A stretch of DNA of 64,000 bases. Origin: Plumapathes pennacea. Its lineage: Eukaryota > Cnidaria > Anthozoa > Antipatharia > Myriopathidae. Position 1 is the stretch's first letter, and each line of letters starts with the position of its first letter. Under the pieces are notes generated by a model. The model saw only the letters and a list, made by a program, of their open reading frames with translations, was not told where the DNA came from and made no database searches. The DNA is taken from assembly GCA_964036295.1 (NCBI GenBank), contig OZ038464.1:19977443-20041442 (forward strand), given 5' to 3'. The position numbers and the translations under genes were made by a program. Below, piece after piece: positions 22,402 to 35,600 of the stretch.

Positions 22402-23742
22402 CTATTTACACTTTTGAGTTAACTTGAACTGTTCCTTTAGCATTGCTTCGACATTTTCAATTGAACCATTGTTAGGTTGTGGCTTAATTCCGAGAAGGTG
22501 GCACATCAGAGGATACAAATCTACAATGTCAAATGAATCGACATCAAAACCTTCGCGGAAAGCGGGTCCAGTGGCTACAAAGAAGGACTGCATATGTGGA
22601 GAATCCGCTGGCCAGCCGTGCGTGCCGTAACTCCATTCATTCTTTTCGTGATACTTTGACGCGACCCAGCCAACTTCTGGAACGATCAAGATAGGTGGAA
22701 TGCGGCGGTTGTTTTTCCAGTGCCAGTCGTCAGGAATATCCTCCTTTTTGTAAACTTTCATGTGCGGATTGTTTGCATGGCTCAGGTTGTAATATATCTC
22801 GTCAGCGTTGTCTTTTAGCGGCCAAACGTGACCAGACGAACCAGAACTCGTCATCCAGTAACTTGTTGGGTCGACATAATCTTCAAGAGCCACTTGCCGG
22901 CTCGACGAAGCATCTGCTAAACCGTGGTCGCTGACAAAGAGTACATTCACTTTCTGGAGAAGGTTAGCTTCGTGAAGACCCTTCATAAGGTAGTCCACTA
23001 AATTTGTGTCCATCTTTTTCACGGCATCTCTGAACTGCTTAGAGTTCACTCCATAGTTGTGCCCAGCTTTGTCAGGCTGGTGGCTGTACAGAGCCACGAA
23101 CTGCGGCGGGCAATCTGAGGACAGCCAGCTTAGTACTTTGTCGATTCGTGCTCTAATTGGCTTGGAATAGTTTGGCATAGCGTGAATGTACGGGGGCCAT
23201 CCAGGTCTTGTTCTAACCCTCATCTTGTGCAGCTCATCGTAGCTTATGCCATCGCACTCTAAATAACACACTGGCGTCTCGTAATACGTAGGTTTCTCAT
23301 GATAACTGTAATATCCAGGCCAGAAATGCACGGCACTTCGTCCGCCTTGTCTCTGAACGCTCAGCCAGATCGGCTCGGACAGGTTGTAGTATTTCGGATC
23401 ATAATTAGAGCAATCGTAATCAAAAATGAACCTGTCCTTATACAGTGGATCCCAAAACACGTTGGACACAATCCCATGGGTCTCCGGATGAAGCCCCGTC
23501 ATCAATGAGTGTAACACGGGCCACGTGAATGTAGGACTGGTCGGTTTCATGAATTTCGCTCTCACTCCAGTTTTTCCGATGCGTACTAGATTTGGCGTTG
23601 TATCGCTCGTAACATTCAACCCGCCAAGTCCATCTAGACATACAATGATCACGGTCTGGTTGTTCCGGGCTTGGTTATAACCACACAGGAAAGGTGTTGC
23701 GAGTACCGCGAGAGTACATAAGTCCAGTGTTCTCGAAGCCAT
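22402..23742 (-). CDS. Ectonucleotide pyrophosphatase/phosphodiesterase family protein, intronless
   Basis: ENPP enzymes are two-metal phosphodiesterases acting on nucleotides or phospholipids at the cell surface or outside the cell. The 446-aa frame has an N-terminal hydrophobic stretch (residues 8-20) that can serve as signal peptide and no C-terminal membrane segment, so it may be secreted. Metal ligands are present: D37 in VCLDG, D and H in QPDKAGHNYG, DH in VSDHGLA, and the last H in YGTHGW. The catalytic threonine is kept (T73 in PTFTWP), but the family FPNH that follows it is WPVL, so the conserved Asn is replaced by Val. C-terminal MQSFFVATGPAF, DIVDLYPLMCHLLG and PNNGS resemble ENPP4/5/7. 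It has no introns, unlike neighbours, so a retrocopy origin is possible. Confidence 0.9.
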   Translation of the reverse strand: MASRTLDLCTLAVLATPFLCGYNQARNNQTVIIVCLDGLGGLNVTSDTTPNLVRIGKTGVRAKFMKPTSPTFTWPVLHSLMTGLHPETHGIVSNVFWDPLYKDRFIFDYDCSNYDPKYYNLSEPIWLSVQRQGGRSAVHFWPGYYSYHEKPTYYETPVCYLECDGISYDELHKMRVRTRPGWPPYIHAMPNYSKPIRARIDKVLSWLSSDCPPQFVALYSHQPDKAGHNYGVNSKQFRDAVKKMDTNLVDYLMKGLHEANLLQKVNVLFVSDHGLADASSSRQVALEDYVDPTSYWMTSSGSSGHVWPLKDNADEIYYNLSHANNPHMKVYKKEDIPDDWHWKNNRRIPPILIVPEVGWVASKYHEKNEWSYGTHGWPADSPHMQSFFVATGPAFREGFDVDSFDIVDLYPLMCHLLGIKPQPNNGSIENVEAMLKEQFKLTQKCK

Positions 23743-26700
23743 TGCTTGGGCAGTGACAATTCGTCCTCTAGTTACTTACTTCATTTCGATGGTGTTTGTT
23801 TATAGAGAGTATTGACCTTTGTAAATTGACTTAGCTGGTAGAGTGACAACCGAAACCGAGTTACCCAAAACTTCCGTCACTGTAGCGTTGGTGGGAGGAG
23901 TTTATGTGTAAACCGGATTCAGATGATTCACTATAGCACTATAACTTCGCTGCTGTATCACCTTTTGATCTTTCATACGAAGTGATCTAAAAGCATTCCT
24001 GTGAACGGTCACTTCAAGAGCTTTCGCATGTTGTGAATTTTCGTGACTATAAGGACTTGACTCGTGAGTAATAGGTTTGGCGATGTATCGCTCGGAGAGA
24101 GTTTATGACTGCGCCGGACAGGCTTGAATTTCACCTGCGGCGGAGATGTCAAGGAAACAAATAATAACTTAAGTGGAAGTCAGTTCAGTTATCAACTTGC
24201 ACAGATTCATTGTACAGATTCAGTCAGTCCGATTAATTGTCAGTTGCCCAATATTCTGCCCACACACTACAAATGCACTCTTAGGAAAAAACACACCAGG
24301 AACCGTGAATTGAGTCGTTCTTTTCTGTAGCTGGGCAGGTGTGATTGTAAACCGTAGCAAGTGTACAGGAAAACAAATGGGACACTTCAATGATTATTAA
24401 ATAGATCAATAAATGAATAAAATATAAAACACTTGATAAGAGAGAAGTGCCTTGCCACATATGCGTTGAAGAATCACAGTTTTCTGCATAGAGAGTGCCT
24501 CAGTAAACGTCATTGACGGTTTCCAGTGCTTTTCAGTAATATGGTCAATAAGTAGTCTCCTGCGCAGACGCTCTGAGTTTGTCATACAAAGATGGAGGAA
24601 TCTTTGTGACGAGCTCAGAGCGTCTGCGCAGGAGGCTAGTCAACAACAAGATTTTCGCGTGCGCCACAAAAGAGCGGCAAGTACGCGGGATACTGTTACT
24701 ACAGGTCCAATGCTCAGTTAACTCTGGCGTTTCCTTCAACTATACACTAAATCTTTCGCCTTTTACTAAAGATTTCCCTAGAGGAGAACAAATAAAAGAG
24801 TCTACAGAATGATTTTTCAAGGGCTTGCCTTTCGGCGGGCCACCTAAACAATCAAGAAAAATCTTCTGACTCCTTTCCTTGGCTGCAGTGAGCTGTAGCG
24901 TTTTATATACTGGCAAAAACACTGACAAGCGTCAGCCAGGATAGATGGCATCTCTAGTTTTCCCTTGAGGAAAAATAATGAATTTTGGAGCACTTCAGCC
25001 TTATTTATCGTAGTCTGCGCAACAGGCTCTTGTATTTGTCCGCGTGACTCGAAGTCTGGTACGAGGTTTGTGCCTAGCCTTTTCCTCGGGCGCGCGGGAG
25101 ACTGGAGCGAGGATACGCGGCCGCAGCACCCCTCCCGTGCGGGCGCAACGTATCTCGTCCACGTGTCCTCCCGTGTTGAATTTTCATAAGCAGAGTTATG
25201 GAAACTGACTTTTTTTTGAGAGAACGACACACTGAATATCTATATAAGTTCAGTGGGTACTAAATATTTAAATCTCTTCAGAGTATCTGGGTGTCTAGTA
25301 ATGTTTCACTCTTCTGAGGAGTTCTGGAATCGAAAGTATTCACAAATGTTTTGCATTCAATCGCCCACCGAATGTGATTATGTCAGCGATGACAAATATC
25401 CACGACCAAAATCAAACCACGCATATTTCATTTCAATTGCTTCTCCTTGCCGCTTCGCTTCAAAAGGGAGGCCGGTTTATTGTGATATTTGCCCGCGTGA
25501 CTAGTTGTCAGCGGGTTATTTACTCTCAACACCTGTGCTCCTACAACCGAGTGCCGCTTCTATTATGAGATGCAGCCCCGTGACGTCGCTACACAGCTGC
25601 GTTTACAGTAACTTTTACTCGTGGAAAATGCTATTTTTAACTCGTACATGAGACTGACACAGTGACAAAAGGCTTGAGTGAACAGCAAGGGAACGGGTGG
25701 TTTATTAAGTAAAAACGACTTGCTTTCGCTGGCATGGAGCTCCGCCTGATGCTGTGAAACAACTCCTCTGACCCAGAAAGTTACTTGTTCTTGTTCAGTC
25801 AAAGGTGCAACTTTGTCCTGATTGGCCTCTAAGAAATGAGAGTGACTCCATAACAGAGTCATTTTGTGCTCAAAGAAGATTATCTCTCTTGAGTTGTTTA
25901 CCTCTTACTAAAAACACTTTGACAAAGCAAAACATCATATCTCCGATCGAAAACTATTTGCCATTTTCAGTAATAAATCTTCCACTGAAGTAATTAAAAG
26001 CTCTGTTTGCTTTATTTTTTATTCATTATAAACTCGTTTGCTTGGCTGGGAACTTGTTGTCAACATGCTGGTTGCAGGCTTTGTCAGTTGAAAGAAATCG
26101 TCTATCAAACCGCCTTTGTGGAAATCAAACATATGCGGTTAAGATTGTCGCGTGTAGTTTATTGAGTGAAAAGACAGGTCGACGGCAGGTGCATGTACTG
26201 CGCAGAAGCTTTGCGGAACACGTGCGTGTGGCGGAAACTCGGCGTGGAACTAGATACGCCCGACCGAGTGCACGTGCCACTGACTGAAATTAGCAGGTCA
26301 GTGAAGGATGAACAAGATAACGTCCTTCAAAAAGTCTGATTGAATTTTGCCCTGCAGTCACTAATCTGAGTTGTATTGACTGCGTAGCGCTATGGTAAAA
26401 CTCGTGAACACTCTTCAGGGCGATATCGGTCGATCGTAAGGAAGGTCAGAAGAAAAGAAGTGAAGTAAACCTGATGCACTAAACCCGGCTGAAGGGCCCT
26501 GCTTGCTGAACAATCTTAAAGACATTCAGTTGTGTTGCTGTGTTGGTTTAGCCGATAATTACTTCTATAAGCATAAGATACATTGATTGCCATCTCAGTA
26601 AACACTTTGATATTTTCAGCATACATGCAGAGCCTCCGGTTGACCAGTGGTCCCAAATATTACACCGAACAGTGAGTCCTGTGACTATGATTAAAGAGTA

Positions 26701-29700
26701 TAAATACTGAAAGCTTTGTTAAAACGAGTTTAAGAAGTAGTGACTGATACGTCGAATCTGTCAGTTAATTTGGGAAATACCTAAGTATCAAACAATATAA
26801 AGATATTCATACCATGCAAGAAACTATATTAGCATGCAACATAACACTTGTCTAGACTTCAATATGAACTTCAATAGTACTAGAAGCAATCAGGAGGCGT
26901 TCCAATTTTGAGTGCTTGTCTCGTTGCCAGGTAGAAGGGCTGTGAAGTCAAGAGTTTTCAAAACTGACTTGTCACTATAAAGCCGATGATTTTCGTGAGG
27001 AAAGCGACAATTATATTTTAACCATTCCATTAACTCAGAAGTATGACTTTTACTGACGTACTTGAGCCGTGACAATGTCTGAGTGCGCTTCACTAGTGAC
27101 GCCCATCGGACTTAATGGCTGTGTTTCGAAAATCCGACTTTTGATGCCCAAAAAAGGGAAAGGGAAAAGTCCTTTCTCGCTCTACCACTACTTGTGTTCC
27201 TCTATGGCTTCTGCTTGCAAGGCGTGCCACGAGTTTATTGTCTACATTGTGTTATCCATGCAGTGGCGAAGTCAACGAAAGTCCCCCATAAACTGCTTAA
27301 AGTCGTTAGGGATAAAATGGCGATCTTACTGTACGTTTTGAGCAGCCCCCATGATTTCCCACTTTTTAATTCCGCTACTGAATCTCTCACCCCCTAAAAT
27401 GAAATGAGAAGCGATGGACCTACAGAATGCCAGGCCTCTATATTTTCGGGAACAACCGCTGTGTAACTCGAGTCACATTCGACTCCGAGCTAGGCTATGT
27501 AAGAAAGCTTGCTGCTGTCTAGTTTAATTCTCTCTGTCTTGTTCATTGAATACAAAAAAAGAAGCCTGTTCTCCGGTGATACTTTGGACCGGTAAAGTTC
27601 ATTTCTTGTCATCTGGTAGCCTACTTTTCGAGAGCGCTGGACACATTATGTGAAGCCTCGACGGTTGATCCCGGGAGTTGATCCGCATTTATTGAACTGA
27701 ATTTCTGAATGTGCCTGTCGGTGAGAAACAACCGACGGTCGACCGGAACTAATTTTAATCAAAGCTTGTCAGGAAGTTCACTAAACTGACACCGCGAGTC
27801 ATTTCTGGCTTACAGATCGAAAAGAAATAAGTTGGTAACAAGTAAGACCTTGCAACTGCAGCGTTCAAACTGCGACCTGTCGAGACAGGTTTTTATCCGG
27901 TTTTATACAGGTGCTGCGTCATGAACGTTTGCACACATATATTATACATTATGCGTTCCATGAAAGGCTCTCCATTGGTCGTCAGTTCTGTGGTGCGACG
28001 CGACAACTAAAATCACAAAGAACACTGGGAAGAAGTTTAAACTGCGCTAAACTGAAGCCGTGCAAACATTTTCAAAATAACTGTTTTAGCTTTGCAAAAA
28101 GGAAAACGGTCCCCAAATCCTATTCAATAAAGGCTGCTGTATTATTTTCCCATTTTCTGTTCTCAGTAATTTTACGTCTACAAGACACTCCCCCTCCTAA
28201 AACTGAATAAAATAGTTCGCTATAGAACAAGCACCAAGGCTAACATAATAACGTCGCAGTTCAACAGTTCGGTGATGCATGTCCCACTCCTCCACTACAG
28301 CACTAATATTGAAATGTCTGCTACAAGTACTAAAAGCGTACTGTCAACAGCATGACGATAGTGACTTTGGGTCGGAATGAAGTTTTTGCGTTTCCGTCAG
28401 AAACAAAGGTCCCGACTAATCCATAGATATTGGTTGGCTACTCGCGAAACACAACACTGATTCCGCAGATACGCAATAGACTGGAGAAGCTATTTTGCGT
28501 ACTACCTTTGAGGCTGAATCATGCCCGCGATACAAATCACACTTGTCGAAATCGTATGGCCCAGTTCACAGCCCCTGAGTGTCTAAGGCAGGCGAACTAT
28601 GTGTAGTGTTTGCCCGGGCTTTGGCGGTAACCGATTAGATGCCTGAGAAGCCGCGTTGTCCCGTTGCTATGTTCAGAAGCCTTTGAGGTTTGATTCATAT
28701 GCGCACGACCTTATTGTGATACTTGGGTTGAGGTAGAACTTCATTTATCATACGTGACGTGATGCAGGCCGCGGTTTCTTTGCCCGGTACGTTAAAAATA
28801 CTAACTTGTCAGGTTCGCTTTAGCTATCCGGGAATGGACGAATTATTTTCGTACTTGAAGCACCTCAGTGAAATTTCGACCAAAGAGGGATGGAATGCGA
28901 CATCGCCCAGACATCAAAATTACTGTACGTGTTGTTGGCAAATGCTATTCTCTTGTCGGGAAGTACTTGGTAAACCACGATAAAGAGTCGCTCGTACCAA
29001 TGGCTTGTCAGCATAAAATTTCTTGGGGAACCGGGCCGATGTTGACACCGCTACGGCCGCTTGTGAACGATTTCCAGATAGTGGTGAGGCACACACGGAA
29101 ATGGGCGCTAGATCTAGCTGTCTACAACAGCTGTAAATTAAGTCTCACTGCACTGATTGTCATTGGGAAAGTGACGACAGTTTGGGCAAATCGCAGCAAC
29201 GACAAGAAGAAACCTATCAACGCCTGGTGATACTACATTCAGGTGACTGCTAGAAAAAGAGCGTGTTAATTGAATTAGAACTTCTGAAGCGGATCAGAGG
29301 CTTCTAATTGACACCATTTAGCCGTGATTAAAGTTTAATTTGAGTCAATAGCCCTAGTGTGGCGCATTTCCGTTGTTCGAGAGTAGGCCATTAACAGGCG
29401 CTTTCTTCAAAGGACCGAGGTGTTGTAAAAGTCGCGCAAAATTCACACAATTAACATGCATTGGGATGCACTTGCCGACCAAGATAACACGATGCGAGAA
29501 ACAGAATTTCAAACATCATGCAATGCGGTTTTATCCCGGAAATTTCATGCGCTGTATTTGGAAATGAACAAATAAGGTCGCATTCCCTAATCGCACCGAT
29601 GCATTGAGCTGTGATGTAAATCTGGAGAACTGTCAATTTCAGGCTAGCAACGCGCGGAGGTTCACAACAATATTATCATGCAGACAAACAAAACCAAATG

Positions 29701-30884
29701 AACGATAGATATTTTGTACTTTAATTTAATAGTAACATTCCCGTATTTGTAACATATTCTGTCTGATTAAACGCTTACATACAAAATGCAGCTAATGTCA
29801 TGACAGTCTCTTGAAAATTTGACTCGAAAAATATGTTGGGTGAGCTATGCACACAAAAATCACACAATATATTAAATTTGCACCGGTAATTAACTGGGAT
29901 AAAGGTCGCAAGCAACTTCGATTGAAATTATCACACGTAGCTTTTAGTCCAAATTACGCTAAAAGGACAAAAGCACGCGAAATGGGAGCCATACTTTTAT
30001 ATCGTAAATTGGTGAACTGTTCGTTCTAGTTACCAGAACTAAAACTTTAAACTTGAAGCCCTGGCTAAACGAACTCGCAAGTTGACACATATCAACGCAC
30101 GTTTGCAAAAGCAGAACTTGCAAGCGGACCTGCGAGGGACGGCCAAACGAATGATGACTAAACAAACTGACGCAATGTTAGTTAAAAGTTGCGAACGTCG
30201 ATTTTCAGGACCGTGTTTAGCCAGGGCTTACTATTCGGACAGTTTCACACACAAGAACTGGCCCAGTGTTTTTCTAAGATACATATCCATTTTACAGTAT
30301 TGTCTAATAAATTACATGTATCGTCATCTCCACTTGAATCTTGTCCGCGGAACACAAGAGCGTTTAGTAAATTAGTTGGATCAGTTTTTCGCCCACCCAA
30401 AGAAACTTGGGTATATGAAAACTAAGTGGAGCTTTCAGACAAAAGAAGGACTTTGTCCTGCAAACCCTTGCTCCGAGATGTAACTGCTCAACAAAAAATA
30501 CTTGTCTGTACAACATACACCGGATTCCCGCCGCCATATAATTCTCAAAACATACAAAAGCACTCAAATGTGTGGGACTGTACAAAAAAGCAAATACATC
30601 TAAATATACACGCAAGACCAGTAATACTCCAATTTTTAGCCGAGTTGCAAAATAAAGTTTCACTCTAGGAAAAGCACAGTCTACCAGTCTATTACTTATT
30701 TGTGCAGTCAGACAAAAATTCAAACCTCGCCACTGAAAAACTATCAAACAAAAAGCTTGGTTTCATTATCCACTGCAATAAATTATTTGCCTGAATACTT
30801 TGAAGGCAGATTTAAAGCGGCTAAACATTGGATATAATAGTCTATAATATGTCTTGAATTTGATACTGTAGGTCAATTAAACGA
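23743..30884. other. Gene-free stretch between the ENPP gene and Hedgehog
   Basis: Apart from the hairpin at 24551-24640, only short ORFs without recognisable domains occur. No exon chain was found on either strand. The right end should contain the 3' UTR of the Hedgehog gene. Confidence 0.5.
24551..24640. repeat. Long perfect-type hairpin, about 40-bp arms
   Basis: The sequence agtctcctgcgcagacgctc (with the following ctgagtttgtcatacaaagat) is answered in reverse complement by atctttgtgacgagctcaga onward to 24640. The loop is under ten bases. This is either a compact palindromic MITE or a snapback structure; no ORF. Confidence 0.8.
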
Positions 30885-32689
30885 TCAGGATAAGAGAGTC
30901 ACTCCCAAGATACGGTTTAGTAATATAAGAAAGTCTGCATACCAATGCGTTCCACTTTGGGGCGCAAGATCCCACTTAAACATGGCGGGTGTATATAGAT
31001 TCCACAAGCGCACGGGAGTGAATGCCCAGTGCGCCAAGCTGTGGTCATCGGTCATCGCATAACACGAGGCCAATATGCCGTTCACAACAATGTTACCCTG
31101 GCTCGTTAGTGGGGCCATCGTTCCCGTTCTTCTCTCGAAATAAACGTTGGTTACCTTCCTCGGGACGAGTTTGCCCCAAGAAGACGTGCCCAAGACAAAC
31201 TCACCTACCCGGATCGACTCCGCGTGTTTCACCGTCAAACGACTTCGAGTATCATTGCCATCCAGAGTGAAGATCAGATGTGTCGGCGTCAAAACAATCT
31301 TCTCTTCTGCTCGGTCCGTTTCGATGACGCAGTGAGAGACACCTGGGGTCTGTGGCTGGTTGTCGATAAACATGAGGACTTCGCTGTGAGTCAGTTGCCC
31401 ATCTTTTGTCATCGACTCAACTTTGTCGCCAATCTTGAGATCTCTCATGGCCACAGTGCGTCCATTCTGCAACTTCACGCGGGAATCGGCACTGAAGCAA
31501 CCCCGATAACCACTGCTTTCATCACGGCTGTCATCTGTTGAAAGAAGTGTAATTGTTGGTGGCGGTAAGCGAGTGTTGTGGGGGCGTATAGTGATTTCAT
31601 TGATAAAAACTATTTTTAACATCAGTATTGTATCGTCTCACAAAATCACGCACATGACAAGGCCAATTGCACGGAGGGGGCAATCAAACAACTTTTGTAT
31701 TACCCATTCAAATGGTGGGATGCGATCTCTTGTTGTTAAATTGTATTTAGCGTGTTCATAGCCTCGTGACAAGAATAGCCGCGCAGTTTATTTCCATAGA
31801 GCACGCCCACACTACAGAAACAAAAAATGTTTAATATGAGAATAACTTCGTGGTTAGCAACGCAGATCCCAACAATGTTCAAAGACAAAAATAGTGTGCG
31901 TTTCAAAGCAGAAAGATTTGCGGGTTGAAAAGTTTTGTAAATAAATTTATTTACCTTCGCGGACCGAAGCGTGGATGTGTGTACGATCTGCGTAGTAAAC
32001 CCAGTCAAAGTTCGCTTGATGAGCGAGCCTGCCAAGTTTGCCATACTTTGATTCATCTTTGTCAGACGTAGTGATATCAACAGCTCGTCCTTCGTAATGA
32101 AGGGAATTCTTGGAGTGTTGGTTGTCATGTCTGTCTTCGTCCCAAGCTTCAATCACTCGTAGCTTTATTGGGGGTTTTAGTTTAGACCACTCCGGATCAT
32201 TTTTTACCAGTTTTGCCAACTCGGTCAATTTTTCTCTACAGCGCTGTTGAAGAACAATAATCAGATGCAAATCAGTCAAGCAAGTTCATTCAAGCAAACG
32301 ACAACCTTGGGACTCCATGTTTGGAAAGAAATTGCCAGAAAACGGAAAAACGACAAATGTAAACAAAACAAGAACCTGAAACTTACTCTCGACATTAATC
32401 TGTCTGCTCCAGTTCCTTCGTCGTCTTTAAATACAATGTTCGTATTATAGCAAGGTACAAGAGTAGAATTTCTTCCACGGCGTTGTATCTTGCCAGTTGG
32501 GGAACCGCTAGCACCGGTAGCGAACTCTGCTGTGTCCGGTATTCTTTGTTTCAACCTTAGCGGAGTTTTGCTAAGGTTTCTTCTCCGATGATAAGAGTTC
32601 GCGCCACAGGAGTGGGAGAAAGGCGTCCATACCGCCAAAAGAAACACCAGAACCATATATGAGAAGGTAACGACCGGCTTTCGCCGCAT
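30885..32689 (-). CDS. hh: Hedgehog signalling ligand, full length
   Basis: Hedgehog is a secreted morphogen cleaved by its own C-terminal Hint domain, which attaches cholesterol. Three exons (minus): 32387-32689, 31955-32243 and 30885-31534; 1242 nt, 413 aa, the classic Hh exon layout. Residues 1-27 are a signal peptide, followed by the palmitoylated C28 (HSCGAN). The Hedge domain has [33 protein letters not shown] (zinc His and Asp) and THIHASV. Autoprocessing occurs at G209-C210-F in [10 protein letters not shown]; the Hint TxxH is LTPTHLIF and the SCYA motif is present ([12 protein letters not shown]). The C-terminus retains GTHWYADFL. Compared with vertebrate Shh there is a small insertion around [13 protein letters not shown]. 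All catalytic positions that I can check are intact. Confidence 0.97.
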
Positions 32690-35600
32690 CTCGCTTTACT
32701 CCTGAGGAATCCCTGACGGGTTCGTACAACTCTGAGCCAATATATGCCGTCTGTGAATGAACCTTGCAAACATCGACTTTACAAATGTCCTGTCTGCCAC
32801 TGATTGGCCAGTTCAAGATGAGTGGCAAAGTCATCCAATTCGGCCCGCCCCGCGCACCTGCACAATTACATAAAAGTACCACTAAAAAAATTCTTTACAT
32901 TTTCCTCAGATAGTTCCTGAAACAGTTTTGTTTTGTAATACATAATGTAAACTACCATATTATCTCAAACACACAAACCTTTTAAGAATGTGATTTTACG
33001 GCTTCAATTCTTGACGACAGGCCGCTGACAGCACTCAAATGTGACAGTGATCTAAGAATACGAAACAACCGCGCAAGCAGCAATTTGTTGCTCGCAATGA
33101 TGCACAGATTATTCAAACATTGGCGAGACTGTGTTTGCTCTTTATTTCTTTTACGAATTAAACATGACACGAGCGGCCTTTTTTGAACCGAGTACTTCAA
33201 TTCGTAACTTCAAAGAGTTCCAGAAGTAAAGCTATTTCACACTTACTTTATTCTATAACTTGAATCTCAGCTCAAGGACTATTGAATACCTATGGTTAGT
33301 GGTCACTGTCAATGCAATTGAATGAAATGCATCGTTGTTCATCAATCAAACACTTGTACAAGTCCACAACACAAAAGAAAACGGGCCTGCCCGCATTGCA
33401 CTGAAAATTTCACACATCTTTTCCCGGCCTCTTATTCCGCTACATTCTAATTCCCGCCCAAAAAAAGCATTGGAATTTTCATGTCATTCTTCCACTCTAA
33501 ATTGGCTTCACACGTTGACAGTTGGGCATTTACAAAGGTTTCCTGTCGTAATCCTTTTCAATGTTATTTTGTTTTATTAGAAGCGGCATGTGAGATCCAG
33601 AGATACCCTGATACTGGAATCAGATTAAGCCGGATAGGAATCGCTGCAAATGAAAAAGGAGTGAATTCCAAAGCAGTGCGAATAATGTCGCGTGCGACAT
33701 CACTCTGCACGTATGTCAACAGGAACCACGAACTTATAAACCTGCAATACCTATAGCTTTCGTTTTGGTAACTACCCAAGTGCATTCTCTGCACAGTAAA
33801 ACTTTGTAGGACATAGGATATTCGTTGAGCCGCGGGCCATGTTAATTCTATAAGTAAGCCTGGTGTTGGTATTCGTTGTCAACACTGCTGCACTGAGGCT
33901 GGACGGTTTCTTTCAGTCGCAACCATTAATCCCAACAACAAAACAAGTCCTTCGGGTGACCGGCTATTCGCCAAACCAAGTACTTAGCCCATTGATCGTT
34001 CTCTTTACAGATTAGCATGATATGTGTAACTGGTATTGTTTATTCCCCTTCACATGCCAACTGTCCCATGCAACACATTTCTCAGTAAACCAGTGAAGTG
34101 TCCGAAAGGCGAATCAGCGCACTGAACCATGTTACTACTAAAACTCCAAAAGGAAATGGTAGTTTAATCAAGCATGCATTTTGCAAGCGGGCAGGCCGTA
34201 TTTCGTGGACGAAGTTTGCTTCAAGAAAATTAAATTAAACTCATCTATTTGTCACAGATCTCTTAATTGTTTCCCAGTACCAACTTGCTCCCTGTATTGA
34301 GTCGGTCACCGATCAAAAACTTTGCTTGCCTGGTTTCCATTTATCGCCTCCTTTTACTAAACGGACCGATTTTCGGGTTTTAGTTATGTCTAATCGGTCC
34401 TCTCACTCCAGAGCATAACTATTCATCGAGGTAAATTATTACTATTAGCAAAGTTTGCGTTTCTGGGACATTTTGTTTGTTCAGGTTTGGCGTGGGTGTT
34501 GCTTTGTAATCGTTGTTAATCAACATCCCTGTGAATGTAATTGAAATGACTTATCTGCTTTTAGTACGTCATTTAAAACCAAACCCTATGCTCGCCAATT
34601 ACAGTCCGACAAAGATTAGCGATGGAATACGGAAGAGGGTTCGATTTGTGTTCAGGAAATGCCGCTCTTTCAACTGAGGTGGAACCTCTTAGCGGTTTCC
34701 AAATCCGTAAATCGGTCTAACTGCTTTTATCGCTCTCACAGTTTAGTTGACATCCACTCCTTGCGGGTGGCGCACTGCGGCTTTAACCAGCACGCGAGCA
34801 TGAGGCCACTCAGCGAGAAGGAGAAGTGACAAAACAATTAAGATTCTTGTTAAAAATCAAAACAGGACGAACTTCAAGCGATCAAAGCATATAATCAAAG
34901 ACGAGAACACACAGCACACACAGCATTGCTGTGGCCGAGACCTGGTTTGCAAATCCCTTGCGATTCGAAGAAATCCGAAAAAAATGTTCTGATTTTTCAT
35001 TTGTGTCAGTTTTCTTAGTTTGCGTGCTGTTTGCGACTGCTTTGCTAGCCCCCCGCGTGCCCATTTTGGGAGATTTCTCGTACAACACACGCTGTGCCCG
35101 TTAACGAAAACTGACGAGTACCGAATTCATGCAAAGTTTTTTAAAGGCCAGTCATGCAGAGTTTTAGTTTGTACTATAGCATTCCGCTGCTGCTGCTTTG
35201 TTAATTTTCGACAGCTGTTCCAGTTCTAGTTTCGATGAATGGATTTTATAATTTTGATAAGAAATGAAGAGAAGGATAACAAATAGGAAGTTTGTATCAA
35301 TCGGTCTTTTCCCCCATTGTTCCATCTGTTGTCTCACTATGGGTTTCGCGTCGACAAAGAACTTCCTGGTTTTGCTTCCATTTGTAATCCAGAAATTTTC
35401 CGTTTGCTCCGATGAATATTGTAGTAAAATAGATAGAAGACAGGTACCTCAGGATGTACTTCACGATTGTGGATATAATTGTATACTCAGATGCTTCTTT
35501 ATTTACAGCCACTTAGCAACAAGCCATAACAACAATCTGTCCGAAAATCACAGTCGAACTTTAACGAAAATTAAATATAAAGTATAGATCCGTTATATCA

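Noticed and set aside
28868..29230. 120-residue ORF on the plus strand
   Set aside because: No recognisable domain, no splice context, and no neighbouring exon; length is compatible with chance.
31224..31541. 105-residue ORF opposite the Hedgehog Hint exon
   Set aside because: Antisense shadow of a well-supported coding exon.
34600..34700. agggttcgatttg, a tRNA B-box-like phrase
   Set aside because: No A box at suitable distance and no cloverleaf could be drawn.
35264..35587. 107-residue ORF on the plus strand
   Set aside because: Composition and lack of any motif look random; nothing around it supports a gene.
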